From positions 1-33,309 of the forward strand of contig JAFWYD010000048.1 in assembly GCA_017517805.1 (NCBI GenBank): a stretch of 33,309 nt of DNA, given 5' to 3'. Position 1 is the first letter of the stretch, and each line of letters opens with the position of its first letter. Positions 21,240 through 28,620 of this stretch are shown here, one piece after another. The stretch is from Akkermansia sp. GTDB lineage: Bacteria > Verrucomicrobiota > Verrucomicrobiia > Verrucomicrobiales > Akkermansiaceae. The notes under the pieces were generated by a model. It saw only the letters and a program-made list of their open reading frames with translations. It ran no database searches and was not told the origin of the DNA. A program made the translations under genes and the position numbers.

Positions 21240-23336
21240 ATGAAAGACGGAGCAGCTAAAACAATCTCTCTTGCAGAGAAGGTGCAAGAATTGTACAGCA
21301 GGAAGGAAGAGTGGAAGGAGGGGTGGGAATTAGAGTTTAAAAGTGCCAAAGGTGGTTTGCCTAAGGATTTATGGGAAAGCTATAGCGCATTTGCTAATAC
21401 AGATGGTGGATTGATAATTTTGGGGGTTGCCGATGATGGAGTAATTGAGGGTGTAAAAAAGCCTCAGCAACGAATTAAAGAATTCATTGATACAGCTAAT
21501 AATCCGAGTAAGTGTAACCTAAATATGTGCTGTTCAGATGAATTAATTGCTGTTGTACCTTTGGCAGATAAAGAAGTAGTAGCGTTTCAGATACCACGTG
21601 CAGATTGTTCTGACCGTCCTATTACTGTTAATAATATAGGTTACATTCGATATGGCGAAAGCGACAAGCGTTGTACTGTTCGCGATTTAGATAAACTGAA
21701 TTCTGAACGTCTGATAGTTATAAGGGATGATTATTCGGAAGATGATGCTATTGTCGATGGAACCACAATAGATGATGTGGATAGGGAGACATTAAGGTTG
21801 TATAGGAACGAACTCCGCAATTATCAATCATTCGATCCTTGGGCTAGTCAAAATGATGACGAGTTCTTAAGAACAATCAATGCATATCGGGAGGATATAA
21901 AAGAACGCAAATCTGGATTAACGCTTGCGGGACTTCTAATGTTTGGAACGGCTCAATCATTAGATAGATGGAAACCGTCATTACAGCTGGATTATCAAGA
22001 ATATGGCGATAACCCAACTATAGCGACCGGGTGGATAGACCGTGTTACGAATGATATAACATGGTCCTGTAATTTGTATCGTTTCTATTCTGTTGTATTT
22101 CCTAAATTAAAAATAGGAATCAAAATGCCGTTTGTTTTGAATTCTGACATGCGACGTGAGGATAAAAGACCCGCACACCTTGCAATTAAAGAAGCTTTGG
22201 CAAATTCTCTTATTCATGCAGCATATCGAGGAGAGTGCTCTATAAAGATAACCAAGCAGCCATCAGGTCTCATATTTGAAAACACTGGCAGTTTACTACT
22301 CCGAAAGGAACAGATATTGAAAGGCGGACTGAGTCGATGCAGAAATAAACGCATTCAGAACCTTTTTCGTTTGATAGGTGTTGTTGATAAAGCTGGTACT
22401 GGAGTTGGAAAAATCATGAATGGTTGGTTGGAGGAATGTATCTGCCCTCCTACAATAACAACAGAGCGAAACCCTGATATAGTGAGATGGATTCTTCCCT
22501 ATTTCGGATTAACATCCAAAGACAAGGTATACCAATTAATCGACTCATTGGCTGAATTTCAGAGAAAAAATCTGAATATTGATGATATCATCATCCTATC
22601 TATATTATTAGATAAAAGTTCAAGTACGCATTCCGAAATTAAGCAGCTGTATCCCCGACATCCTGCTGATATCAGCAAAATACTTAGCAAGTTGAAGAAA
22701 TTGGGTATAATAATGTCTAACGGGAATAAACGTGCATCTGTCTACTTTATAGCAAGGGAATATCTATCAAAAATAAATAAGAACTCTCTAGGCGGGAACT
22801 CCCTAGATAACGGCGGGAACTCCCTAGATAACGGCGGGAACTCCCTAGATAACGGCGGGAACTCCCTAGACAACGGCGGGAACTCCCTAGATAACGGCGG
22901 GAACTCCCTAGACAACGGCGGGAACTCCCTAGACAACGGCGGGAACTCCCTAGACAACGGCGGGAACTCCCTAGATAACGGCGGGAACTCCCTAAATAAC
23001 GGCAGGAGCTCCCTAGAGAACGGCAGGAACTCCCTAGAAAAGAGCCAGTTGCAAACAAGAGATGAGTTACTTGCAGTATTTGATAATGATTTGAAAATAC
23101 TTATAGAAGAAACTAGCGCAAAAAGCAGATGGGAGTTAGAGAGTATTTTGCAACTAATCCCTCAGATATGTAGGGGACGATACTTTACACTTCATCAACT
23201 GTCTGTTCTTCTAAATAGAAACAAGGAGTATATCAGAAATCGCTATATTCAGTATCTTGTAGCTCTCGGGAAATTACAAAAGAGGTGCAAAGAAGATAAT
23301 GACCCGAAACAGGCATATACAGCTATTGACGATTGA
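21240..23336 (+). CDS. AlbA_2-domain ATP-binding protein with NSLDNGG repeat linker
   Basis: A 698-aa protein. An N-terminal Schlafen-type AlbA_2 nucleic-acid-binding domain (about 25-140; ELEFKSAKGGLP, AFANTDGGLIILGVADDG) is followed by a GHKL-type ATPase domain with KEALANSLIHAAY (about 316-328) and a GTGVGK glycine motif near 386. A winged-helix region (about 440-510) comes next. Then comes a seven-residue repeat, NSLDNGG, nine perfect copies plus degenerate ones (about 520-603), and a helical C-terminus (604-698). Relatives are annotated as transcriptional regulators or ATP-dependent helicase-like proteins, and some lie in defence islands; the role here is not shown. ATG 21240 is preferred over the upstream TTG at 21222 because the promoter ends just before it. 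The gene stops exactly where Rhs homology begins. Confidence 0.85.
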   Translation: MKDGAAKTISLAEKVQELYSRKEEWKEGWELEFKSAKGGLPKDLWESYSAFANTDGGLIILGVADDGVIEGVKKPQQRIKEFIDTANNPSKCNLNMCCSDELIAVVPLADKEVVAFQIPRADCSDRPITVNNIGYIRYGESDKRCTVRDLDKLNSERLIVIRDDYSEDDAIVDGTTIDDVDRETLRLYRNELRNYQSFDPWASQNDDEFLRTINAYREDIKERKSGLTLAGLLMFGTAQSLDRWKPSLQLDYQEYGDNPTIATGWIDRVTNDITWSCNLYRFYSVVFPKLKIGIKMPFVLNSDMRREDKRPAHLAIKEALANSLIHAAYRGECSIKITKQPSGLIFENTGSLLLRKEQILKGGLSRCRNKRIQNLFRLIGVVDKAGTGVGKIMNGWLEECICPPTITTERNPDIVRWILPYFGLTSKDKVYQLIDSLAEFQRKNLNIDDIIILSILLDKSSSTHSEIKQLYPRHPADISKILSKLKKLGIIMSNGNKRASVYFIAREYLSKINKNSLGGNSLDNGGNSLDNGGNSLDNGGNSLDNGGNSLDNGGNSLDNGGNSLDNGGNSLDNGGNSLDNGGNSLNNGRSSLENGRNSLEKSQLQTRDELLAVFDNDLKILIEETSAKSRWELESILQLIPQICRGRYFTLHQLSVLLNRNKEYIRNRYIQYLVALGKLQKRCKEDNDPKQAYTAIDD
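22782..23048 (+). repeat. 21-bp tandem repeat inside AlbA_2 gene
   Basis: After a truncated first unit, nine units of 21 bp (AACTCCCTAGAYAACGGCGG plus G) run from 22797 to 22985, differing only by a silent GAT/GAC choice. Three degenerate units follow to 23048. As 21 is a multiple of three, loss or gain of units keeps the frame. No spacers of unique sequence occur, so it is not a CRISPR array. Confidence 0.95.
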
Positions 23337-25233
23337 GTATGCCGCGAATGCAAGAGGTGTAGTCAAGACTCATAGCTACGAACAGGTTCGCGGACTCCTG
23401 CTGGGGACAACGTATTCCGATGGTACTACAGCCCGCGCTTACACATACAACCACCTCGGCCAGCTTACGCAGGTTGTTGACGATGCAGGCTCTCGCACCA
23501 TTGGTTACAATGCCTACAATGAGCAGGAGTCGGATAGTTTGCTTGCTGGCGGCAAGACGCATCTTGTCACGGAACTTCGTGACGACTATGGGCGTTCTTC
23601 CGGCTATACCTATGCCAACAATGGCTCTATACAGCAGACCGTGTCAACCGGCTATGGTTCTGATGGGCGCATCGCGTCGGCGGGATTCGTTTATGGTGGA
23701 GTTCAGAAGCTCTTCACCTATTCTTATCTGCCCGGCACGAGCCTGCTACAGACTCTCGTGAAGCCCAATAACATGACGCTCACGCAAAGCTACGAAGAAA
23801 ATCGCGACCTGCTTATTGGTCAGCTTTATAAGCGGAGCAATACTTCGGTAGCGTCTCGTTCCTACACTTACGATACGCTCGGGCGGCCGATGACACGTAG
23901 CACTTCCAAAGATGGCTCAACGGTCAATGATTCGTTTGGTTACAATTCCCGTAGCGAGCTGAATACAGCCACGGTGAACAATGAGGCCTATGCCTACGAC
24001 TACGACAACATTGGCAACCGTGAGACGGCTCAGGAAGCAGTAGAATCAACAACAACTTACGCAAGCAATCGGCTCAATCAATACACCGCAATCGGTGATT
24101 TTGTGCCGACTTACGATGATGCCGGTAACCAGACAAAGGTGAAGACAAGCACCGGTATTTGGTCGGTTGTTTACAACGCAGAGAATCGCCCGATTTCATT
24201 CACCAATGCAGACAGTGGCACCATTGTGGAATGCTCGTATGACTATATGGGTCGCCGAGCCACCAAGAAGGTGACCGTAAATGGAAGTGTGACATTGCAC
24301 CAGCGATTCCTGTACCGTGACTACCTTCAGATTGCATGCTGTGATTTGACTCGCAGTAACCATCCCTGCCTGTGGCTTATCACCTGGGATCCGTCACAGC
24401 CTGTAGCTACTCGTCCGCTTGCAATCCAAAAGGATGCCACATGGTACACGTATGGTTGGGATTTGACGAAGAACATCTGCGAAGTTTATGGCCAACATGG
24501 CTATATCCGCACAAACTACTCGTACTCTCCGTATGGTGAGGTGGCAATCTCAGGCGATGTTATACAACCTATTCAGTGGTCTGGCGAGATGCATGATGAA
24601 GAAATATCTATGGTTTATTATAACTTTAGATATTACAATTCTATGAATGGTAAATGGATTTTGCGAGATCCTATTTCTATTAAAACAAATACCAAGCTAT
24701 ATACATATGCAAATAACTCTCCAGTCATACAGTTTGATGTGCGTGGGTTGTTTATCTCTCTAGGTGGTTGTTCGATTGACTCAAGTCAATTTTCCCTTCA
24801 ACAAAAATGTCCTAAGGGGGCGAGAAAAAGGCAATCGGACTATTACAAGGTTGATATTCCTGGCTACCATTGCGTAGGGAAGCAATACGAATATAGGACT
24901 AATATACCCAAAAAAGGATACACCCCATCAGTCAATGGCTGTGGTGGAAATAAAGGCATTAAAGTTCCAGAAGATTTTGGGTTGTTTAATATTAAAGAAG
25001 CCTGTGATACTCATGACAGATGTTACGGAACATGTGGCAAGGATAAAGTGAACTGTGATACAGGATTATTCCGGGATATATACACAATCTGCATGAAAGA
25101 TGGAGGTTGGTATCTCCATCCGATTTGCAAGAGGATTGCCTCTGTGTATAGTGGCGCGGTACTGACATTAGGAAACAAATACTACGAAGAAGGACAAGAT
25201 GAAGGCTGCGAGTGGCAACCTTGTGTAGAATAG
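23299..25233 (+). CDS. 5'-truncated Rhs with phospholipase A2-like toxin tip
   Basis: A 644-aa open frame. Residues about 16-485 align to residues about 1317-1795 of the full-length Rhs protein upstream (shared QIAC.DLTR, ITWDP.QP.ATRPLAIQKDATWYTYGWD), so the N-terminal two thirds are missing. The tip (486-644) carries a phospholipase A2 signature: GCGGNKG as a calcium-loop-like motif and ACDTHDRCYGTC with His572-Asp573 as the catalytic pair, plus many cysteines. It should cleave membrane phospholipids if delivered. The ATG at 23299 lies inside the preceding gene and overlaps it by 38 nt; Rhs homology starts only at about 23340. It is therefore either a weakly translated orphan or a silent cassette awaiting recombination. 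The 3' end is AT-rich. Confidence 0.85.
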   Translation: MTRNRHIQLLTIEYAANARGVVKTHSYEQVRGLLLGTTYSDGTTARAYTYNHLGQLTQVVDDAGSRTIGYNAYNEQESDSLLAGGKTHLVTELRDDYGRSSGYTYANNGSIQQTVSTGYGSDGRIASAGFVYGGVQKLFTYSYLPGTSLLQTLVKPNNMTLTQSYEENRDLLIGQLYKRSNTSVASRSYTYDTLGRPMTRSTSKDGSTVNDSFGYNSRSELNTATVNNEAYAYDYDNIGNRETAQEAVESTTTYASNRLNQYTAIGDFVPTYDDAGNQTKVKTSTGIWSVVYNAENRPISFTNADSGTIVECSYDYMGRRATKKVTVNGSVTLHQRFLYRDYLQIACCDLTRSNHPCLWLITWDPSQPVATRPLAIQKDATWYTYGWDLTKNICEVYGQHGYIRTNYSYSPYGEVAISGDVIQPIQWSGEMHDEEISMVYYNFRYYNSMNGKWILRDPISIKTNTKLYTYANNSPVIQFDVRGLFISLGGCSIDSSQFSLQQKCPKGARKRQSDYYKVDIPGYHCVGKQYEYRTNIPKKGYTPSVNGCGGNKGIKVPEDFGLFNIKEACDTHDRCYGTCGKDKVNCDTGLFRDIYTICMKDGGWYLHPICKRIASVYSGAVLTLGNKYYEEGQDEGCEWQPCVE

Positions 25234-25241
25234 AAATAATA

Positions 25242-25282
25242 AGCACTCCTGCAAAAATCGTAATGGTTTTTGCAGGAGTGCT
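25242..25282. terminator. Perfect hairpin between toxin tip and membrane protein
   Basis: A perfect 16-bp stem (25242-25257 with 25267-25282, arm AGCACTCCTGCAAAAA) with a 9-nt loop. The A/T ends of the arms could give a T-tract within the stem in either direction. It sits 8 nt after the Rhs stop and 19 nt before the next ATG, so it may attenuate read-through to the immunity candidate or protect the mRNA end. Confidence 0.6.
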
Positions 25283-25301
25283 AAAAGTCAATATTTGAAA
25301 A

Positions 25302-25745
25302 ATGAAGAAGAATCTTATTTTTGAAACAACACAAATACTTGTATATGTGACAGCATACAACTATCTTTTTACGGTCTCCCAGCCTCCTTTTAAATGGGAG
25401 AATTATTTGTTTGCATTCCTTCCGGTGTTAATCTTTTCTGTTCCGAATTATTTCTGTTATTTTATTGCTCGTAAACTTTTACTTTGTCGAATTTATAATA
25501 AATTCATATCGATTTTAACGGTGCTTCTGGCATATGTTTTAATTTCCTTCCTAGTATTTCTTTTTGTCTCGCAAGTACTACAAAATGATGAGTCTGTAAC
25601 GACATCTCTTTCCATAGCTTCAATATATTCTCCTCTTTTTATTTTACCTTTTCTTGTAATGGAAATATATTCATTACCATCCTATAAAAATCAAACCGTT
25701 TCTACAGTTAGGATGGCAAACAAAGATACCAGACAACAAAAATAG
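25302..25745 (+). CDS. Small multi-pass membrane protein, putative immunity to PLA2 tip
   Basis: A 147-aa very hydrophobic protein with about four transmembrane segments (near 8-26, 36-56, 66-92 and 103-124) and a basic C-terminal tail. It has no recognised family. It follows the PLA2-tipped Rhs by 68 nt in the same orientation, and an inner-membrane location would suit protection against a phospholipase. That role is inferred from position and topology only. Strongly AT-rich, like the toxin tip. No Shine-Dalgarno site is visible before the ATG. Confidence 0.65.
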   Translation: MKKNLIFETTQILVYVTAYNYLFTVSQPPFKWENYLFAFLPVLIFSVPNYFCYFIARKLLLCRIYNKFISILTVLLAYVLISFLVFLFVSQVLQNDESVTTSLSIASIYSPLFILPFLVMEIYSLPSYKNQTVSTVRMANKDTRQQK

Positions 25746-25842
25746 TGTTTTGGATTGCGCGATTGCAACTCATAATCGGGAATGAGTCCCCCCCCAAAAA
25801 AACGCCGCAAAGAGATTAGCTCTATTAGGCCTATAGAAAAAA

Positions 25843-26124
25843 ATGAGATTATTATTTTTATCTAGCTTAATGGGAATAATGTGTTCATGCTCAGCTCCCA
25901 AACTCGAAACTAATGGCATCATTGGATGTTGGATATTCGATGGTGGTTCAATAAAACATGAGTTTGATTATCCGAGCGACACAAGGTCACGCCAGCTCCT
26001 TTTTTGTACCTGGATTTCAGCGGGTTATAAAAACGCAACAAAGTTTTTGCATGGATTTCCCAATAGTCTCATGGTGCATGGGCTTCTAAATGCAGGAATG
26101 AGGCGTATGGATGGTTCTGCTTGA
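25843..26124 (+). pseudogene. Truncated lipoprotein gene running into a repeat
   Basis: The first 50 codons encode a typical lipoprotein start (MRLLFLSSLMGIMCSC, signal peptide with Cys14 or Cys16 as lipidation candidates) and a short domain with GCWIFDGGSIKHEF. From codon 51 on (25995) the frame crosses the 45-bp repeat and then non-coding-looking sequence, so its last 43 residues are probably accidental. I read it as a gene whose 3' part was replaced by recombination at the repeat. It could still make a 93-aa lipoprotein. Confidence 0.6.
25995..26039 (+). repeat. 45-bp direct repeat, right copy
   Basis: Matches 21008-21052 at 40 of 45 positions. Unlike the left copy it has no terminator hairpin in front; instead it interrupts the small lipoprotein frame, which marks it as a recombination boundary. 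Confidence 0.75.
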
Positions 26125-26149
26125 CTCCTGCCACGGGGGGCTCTATACT
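26121..26149 (+). promoter_or_regulatory. Promoter of EEP-fold nuclease gene
   Basis: TTGACT (26121-26126), a 17-nt spacer, TATACT (26144-26149): near-consensus sigma70. The ATG at 26162 is 12 nt downstream of the -10 box, leaving a leader of about 5 nt. Confidence 0.75.
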
Positions 26150-26161
26150 GCAAGCATCAAG

Positions 26162-26842
26162 ATGAAAATCATCAGCTGGAATGCGCAGGGGAAGTTTCGT
26201 GAGAAGTTTCCGGAAATCCGGAAGCTTGCTGCCGATGTCTACATCATCCAGGAATGTGAGAATCCCTTGCATTGCCGCAATAGGGAGTACCGTGAATTCG
26301 CCACCGGTGGGCTATGGTGGGGCGATGATAAAAATAAGGGATTGGGAATTTTTGTTGCGCCACACGTCAGTATAGTAGATAATGCATGGGAATCATACTG
26401 CCTCAGGCAATTTGCATGTGTTCGTGTAAATGATAGTTTCGATTTGCTGGCGGTGTGGTCCAAGTTTCGTTACATTGAAGAATATTACATCTATCATCAC
26501 ATACATGCCGCCAAATATCATTCCCGAATGGTCGTGATGGGAGATTTTAACAGCAATAGGCAATGGGATGGTAAACCCGGAAGAGGGCCGCGGAATCATC
26601 GTTCAGTGGTTCAAATGCTGGCAGATGCAGGACTTTGCTCTGCTTATCATCAACAACAGAATGAGGAGCAAGGAAAAGAAAGCACACCTACATTCTTTCT
26701 GCACCGCCATGCCAATAAGCCCTATCATATCGACTACGCCTTTGTTGCCCCCGAGCGCATCCGGGATTGCTACATAGAAACGACCGCCAATTGGCTCGCA
26801 ATATCAGATCATCGTCCGCTCGTATTGGAAATTGAAGATTAA
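26162..26842 (+). CDS. Endonuclease/exonuclease/phosphatase-family protein
   Basis: A 226-aa protein with the full EEP catalytic set: N7 in ISWNAQG, E31 in IIQECE, D128 and N130 in MGDFNSN, D191 in YHIDYAF, and D216-H217 in ISDHRPL. These bind divalent metal and hydrolyse phosphodiester bonds; the substrate (DNA, RNA or a phosphorylated small molecule) is not determined. There is no signal peptide. The ATG at 26162 is preferred over the upstream start at 26111 because the promoter lies between them. It is single, directly after the repeat-bounded accessory block, with moderate GC. Confidence 0.88.
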   Translation: MKIISWNAQGKFREKFPEIRKLAADVYIIQECENPLHCRNREYREFATGGLWWGDDKNKGLGIFVAPHVSIVDNAWESYCLRQFACVRVNDSFDLLAVWSKFRYIEEYYIYHHIHAAKYHSRMVVMGDFNSNRQWDGKPGRGPRNHRSVVQMLADAGLCSAYHQQQNEEQGKESTPTFFLHRHANKPYHIDYAFVAPERIRDCYIETTANWLAISDHRPLVLEIED

Positions 26843-27260
26843 CAGCCACCTTGCGCAAGAATGATAGAAACAAGCTGCATGGAATACTGGAGGAAATACT
26901 CTCTCGTGCAGTTGAAGTAAAAAACAAAACAGGGGAAAGTCGATCATAAGTCACGACATTGAAAAGCTTTTGCCCTTCACATGTGTCCCAAAGCTTGCAA
27001 GAAGTCAGCTCCAAATGACATATAAGCATTGTATTCGACATAAATCAGGCGTGAGGGGATCATATGCCTCGCCATAGGCCGTAAGTCTTCATTGGTAAAT
27101 TAATCGGCGTAACCTGTTAACTTTCAAATTGTCAATTGTCATTAGTCAGTCGTCAATCCACGTGCCCCAAATCTTTGGGATACGCGTAGGTTTGCCCTGG
27201 CCATGCAGCTGTTTACCCTTGAAAAAAGCCTCTTCATCTGCTAGTATATCCCCGTTGATT
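26843..27260. other. 418-bp gap with no gene seen
   Basis: Only small features are visible: a CTTGCGCAAG palindrome (26850-26859), short GTCAATT/GTCATTA/GTCAGTC direct repeats at about 27135-27157, and the promoter of the ribbon-helix-helix gene at the end. It is AT-rich compared with the genes to the right. Confidence 0.6.
27219..27247 (+). promoter_or_regulatory. Promoter of ribbon-helix-helix gene/mnmA
   Basis: TTGAAA (27219-27224), a 17-nt spacer, TAGTAT (27242-27247); both hexamers are identical to those of the beta-galactosidase promoter. The ATG at 27261 is 13 nt past the -10 box, so the leader is about 6-7 nt. Confidence 0.75.
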
Positions 27261-27458
27261 ATGAAAACACACACCATATCATTCCGTTGCCCGGAAGAAA
27301 TCCTCAAGGAAATGGAGCTTCTCTGCGAGCATAACCGCGTAGACCGTAGCGGGTTTATCGTGCAGGCCATCCAGAGCCTCATGGGCGGACTCGCCAGGAA
27401 GGGCGTGGTGAAGCCCAAGGCTTCGCTGCCCACCTCTCCCATGGCAGAGGATAAGTAA
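27261..27458 (+). CDS. Small ribbon-helix-helix protein
   Basis: A 65-aa protein whose first 45 residues fit the ribbon-helix-helix (CopG/Arc-type) fold: a beta strand HTISFRCP, helix EEILKEMELLCEHN, then VDRSGFIVQAIQSLM with the conserved turn RSGF. Such proteins bind DNA as dimers and usually act as repressors. The tail is Lys/Pro/Ser-rich. The ATG at 27261 is chosen because the promoter excludes the longer frame starting at 27129. mnmA follows after 28 nt, so the two are probably co-transcribed. The target is unknown and no toxin partner is adjacent. Confidence 0.8.
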   Translation: MKTHTISFRCPEEILKEMELLCEHNRVDRSGFIVQAIQSLMGGLARKGVVKPKASLPTSPMAEDK

Positions 27459-27486
27459 GGAGCCCCTTTGCTTCTTTCCCACAGGC

Positions 27487-28575
27487 ATGGCCCGGATACT
27501 GGTAGCCCTGAGTGGCGGTGTCGATAGCGCCGCTGCAGCTGCCCTGCTGGTAGAGCAGGGGCATGAGGTCGTGGCGGCCTACATGAAAAACTGGGTGAAC
27601 GAGGAAAATATCCCTGGCGAATGCCCCTGGGAGCGCGATATTGAAGACGCGCTCGGAGTCTGCCGCACACTTGGTATCGAATTCCGCGTGGTGGACCTCA
27701 TTGAGCAGTACCGCCAGCGCATCGTCAACTACCTCATCGAGGGGTACCGCAGCGGCTCCACCCCGAATCCCGATGTGCTCTGCAACCGCGAGATGAAGTT
27801 CGGCGTGCTGCTCGACTATGCCCTGGAGCAGGGATTCTCCGGTGTGGCCACCGGGCACTATGCCCAGCGGCTCGAGGTGCCCGGCCAGGGGAGCTACATC
27901 CTGCGCGGGGCCGATGTGAACAAGGACCAGTCATACTTCCTGGCCCTCATGCGCCCGGAGCAGGTGGCCCACGCCATCTTCCCCGTCGGCGGCATCACCA
28001 AACCTGAGGTGCGCGAAATTGCCCGCCGTTTCAACCTGCCGAATGCCGAAAAGAAGGATTCCCAGGGTATCTGCTTCATCGGCCAGGTCAAGATGAGCGA
28101 TTTCCTGCGCCACTACTTGCCCGATAATCCCGGCGATATAGTCGATATCAACGGGCGCAAACTTGGTCGCCACGATGGCCTGCACCTCTTCACCATGGGG
28201 CAGCGCAAGGGGCACCATGTCGCCTCCCCCCGCGAGGGTGTGGCCTATGTGGTCGTGGGCAAGGATCTGAAGAGCAACCGACTCATCCTGGGCTACGAAG
28301 GGCAGGAAACACCTGGCTTGTACACCCGCCGTGCCATCGTGGGCAGCATCAGTAATACCCTGGCTCCCCTTCCGGAGCGAGTGATGGCTCAGCCCCGCTA
28401 CCGTGCTGCTGCGGTGCATGCCACCTGCACCCACCTGGGTGGCGGAAAAGTGCAGCTCGATTTTGATACCCCCGTCCGCGCCCTTGCGCTGGGGCAGGTC
28501 TGTGCCTTTTATGAACCGGATGCCCTCCGGGGTGAAAAGTTGCTTGGTGGCGGTTTCTTCGAGTCCCTCGCCTGA
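27487..28575 (+). CDS. mnmA: tRNA-specific 2-thiouridylase MnmA
   Basis: A 362-aa enzyme that thiolates U34 of tRNA-Glu, -Gln and -Lys, using ATP and a sulfur relay. The PP-loop is SGGVDS (9-14). The nucleophile Cys99 lies in TPNPDVLCN, and the persulfide-forming Cys196 in DSQGICFIGQ. ATGHYAQ (121-127), DQSYFL and the C-terminal beta-barrel region TMGQRKGHHV are also present. Length is typical of the family. It probably shares the promoter of the upstream ribbon-helix-helix gene. The gene ends 45 nt before the converging lpxI stop. Confidence 0.96.
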   Translation: MARILVALSGGVDSAAAAALLVEQGHEVVAAYMKNWVNEENIPGECPWERDIEDALGVCRTLGIEFRVVDLIEQYRQRIVNYLIEGYRSGSTPNPDVLCNREMKFGVLLDYALEQGFSGVATGHYAQRLEVPGQGSYILRGADVNKDQSYFLALMRPEQVAHAIFPVGGITKPEVREIARRFNLPNAEKKDSQGICFIGQVKMSDFLRHYLPDNPGDIVDINGRKLGRHDGLHLFTMGQRKGHHVASPREGVAYVVVGKDLKSNRLILGYEGQETPGLYTRRAIVGSISNTLAPLPERVMAQPRYRAAAVHATCTHLGGGKVQLDFDTPVRALALGQVCAFYEPDALRGEKLLGGGFFESLA

Positions 28576-28620
28576 GCGTGGGTATCGCCAGCTCCGCAGG
28601 GGTAGACGCGATATCCGGTC

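Noticed and set aside
22782..23048. CRISPR array
   Set aside because: Units are contiguous 21-mers without unique spacers and lie inside a coding frame.
22742..23058. Minus-strand repeat proteins (SREFPPL and LGSSRRY repeats)
   Set aside because: They arise only from the 21-bp array, whose length keeps all frames open; there is no promoter or start context.
26688..27041. 117-aa minus-strand frame
   Set aside because: Half of it lies opposite the EEP nuclease and the rest in an AT-rich gap; no promoter, ribosome site or domain.
28576..28620. Bidirectional terminator between mnmA and lpxI
   Set aside because: Only a bulged GGTATCGC/GCGATATCC pairing without a T-tract on either strand; too weak to call.
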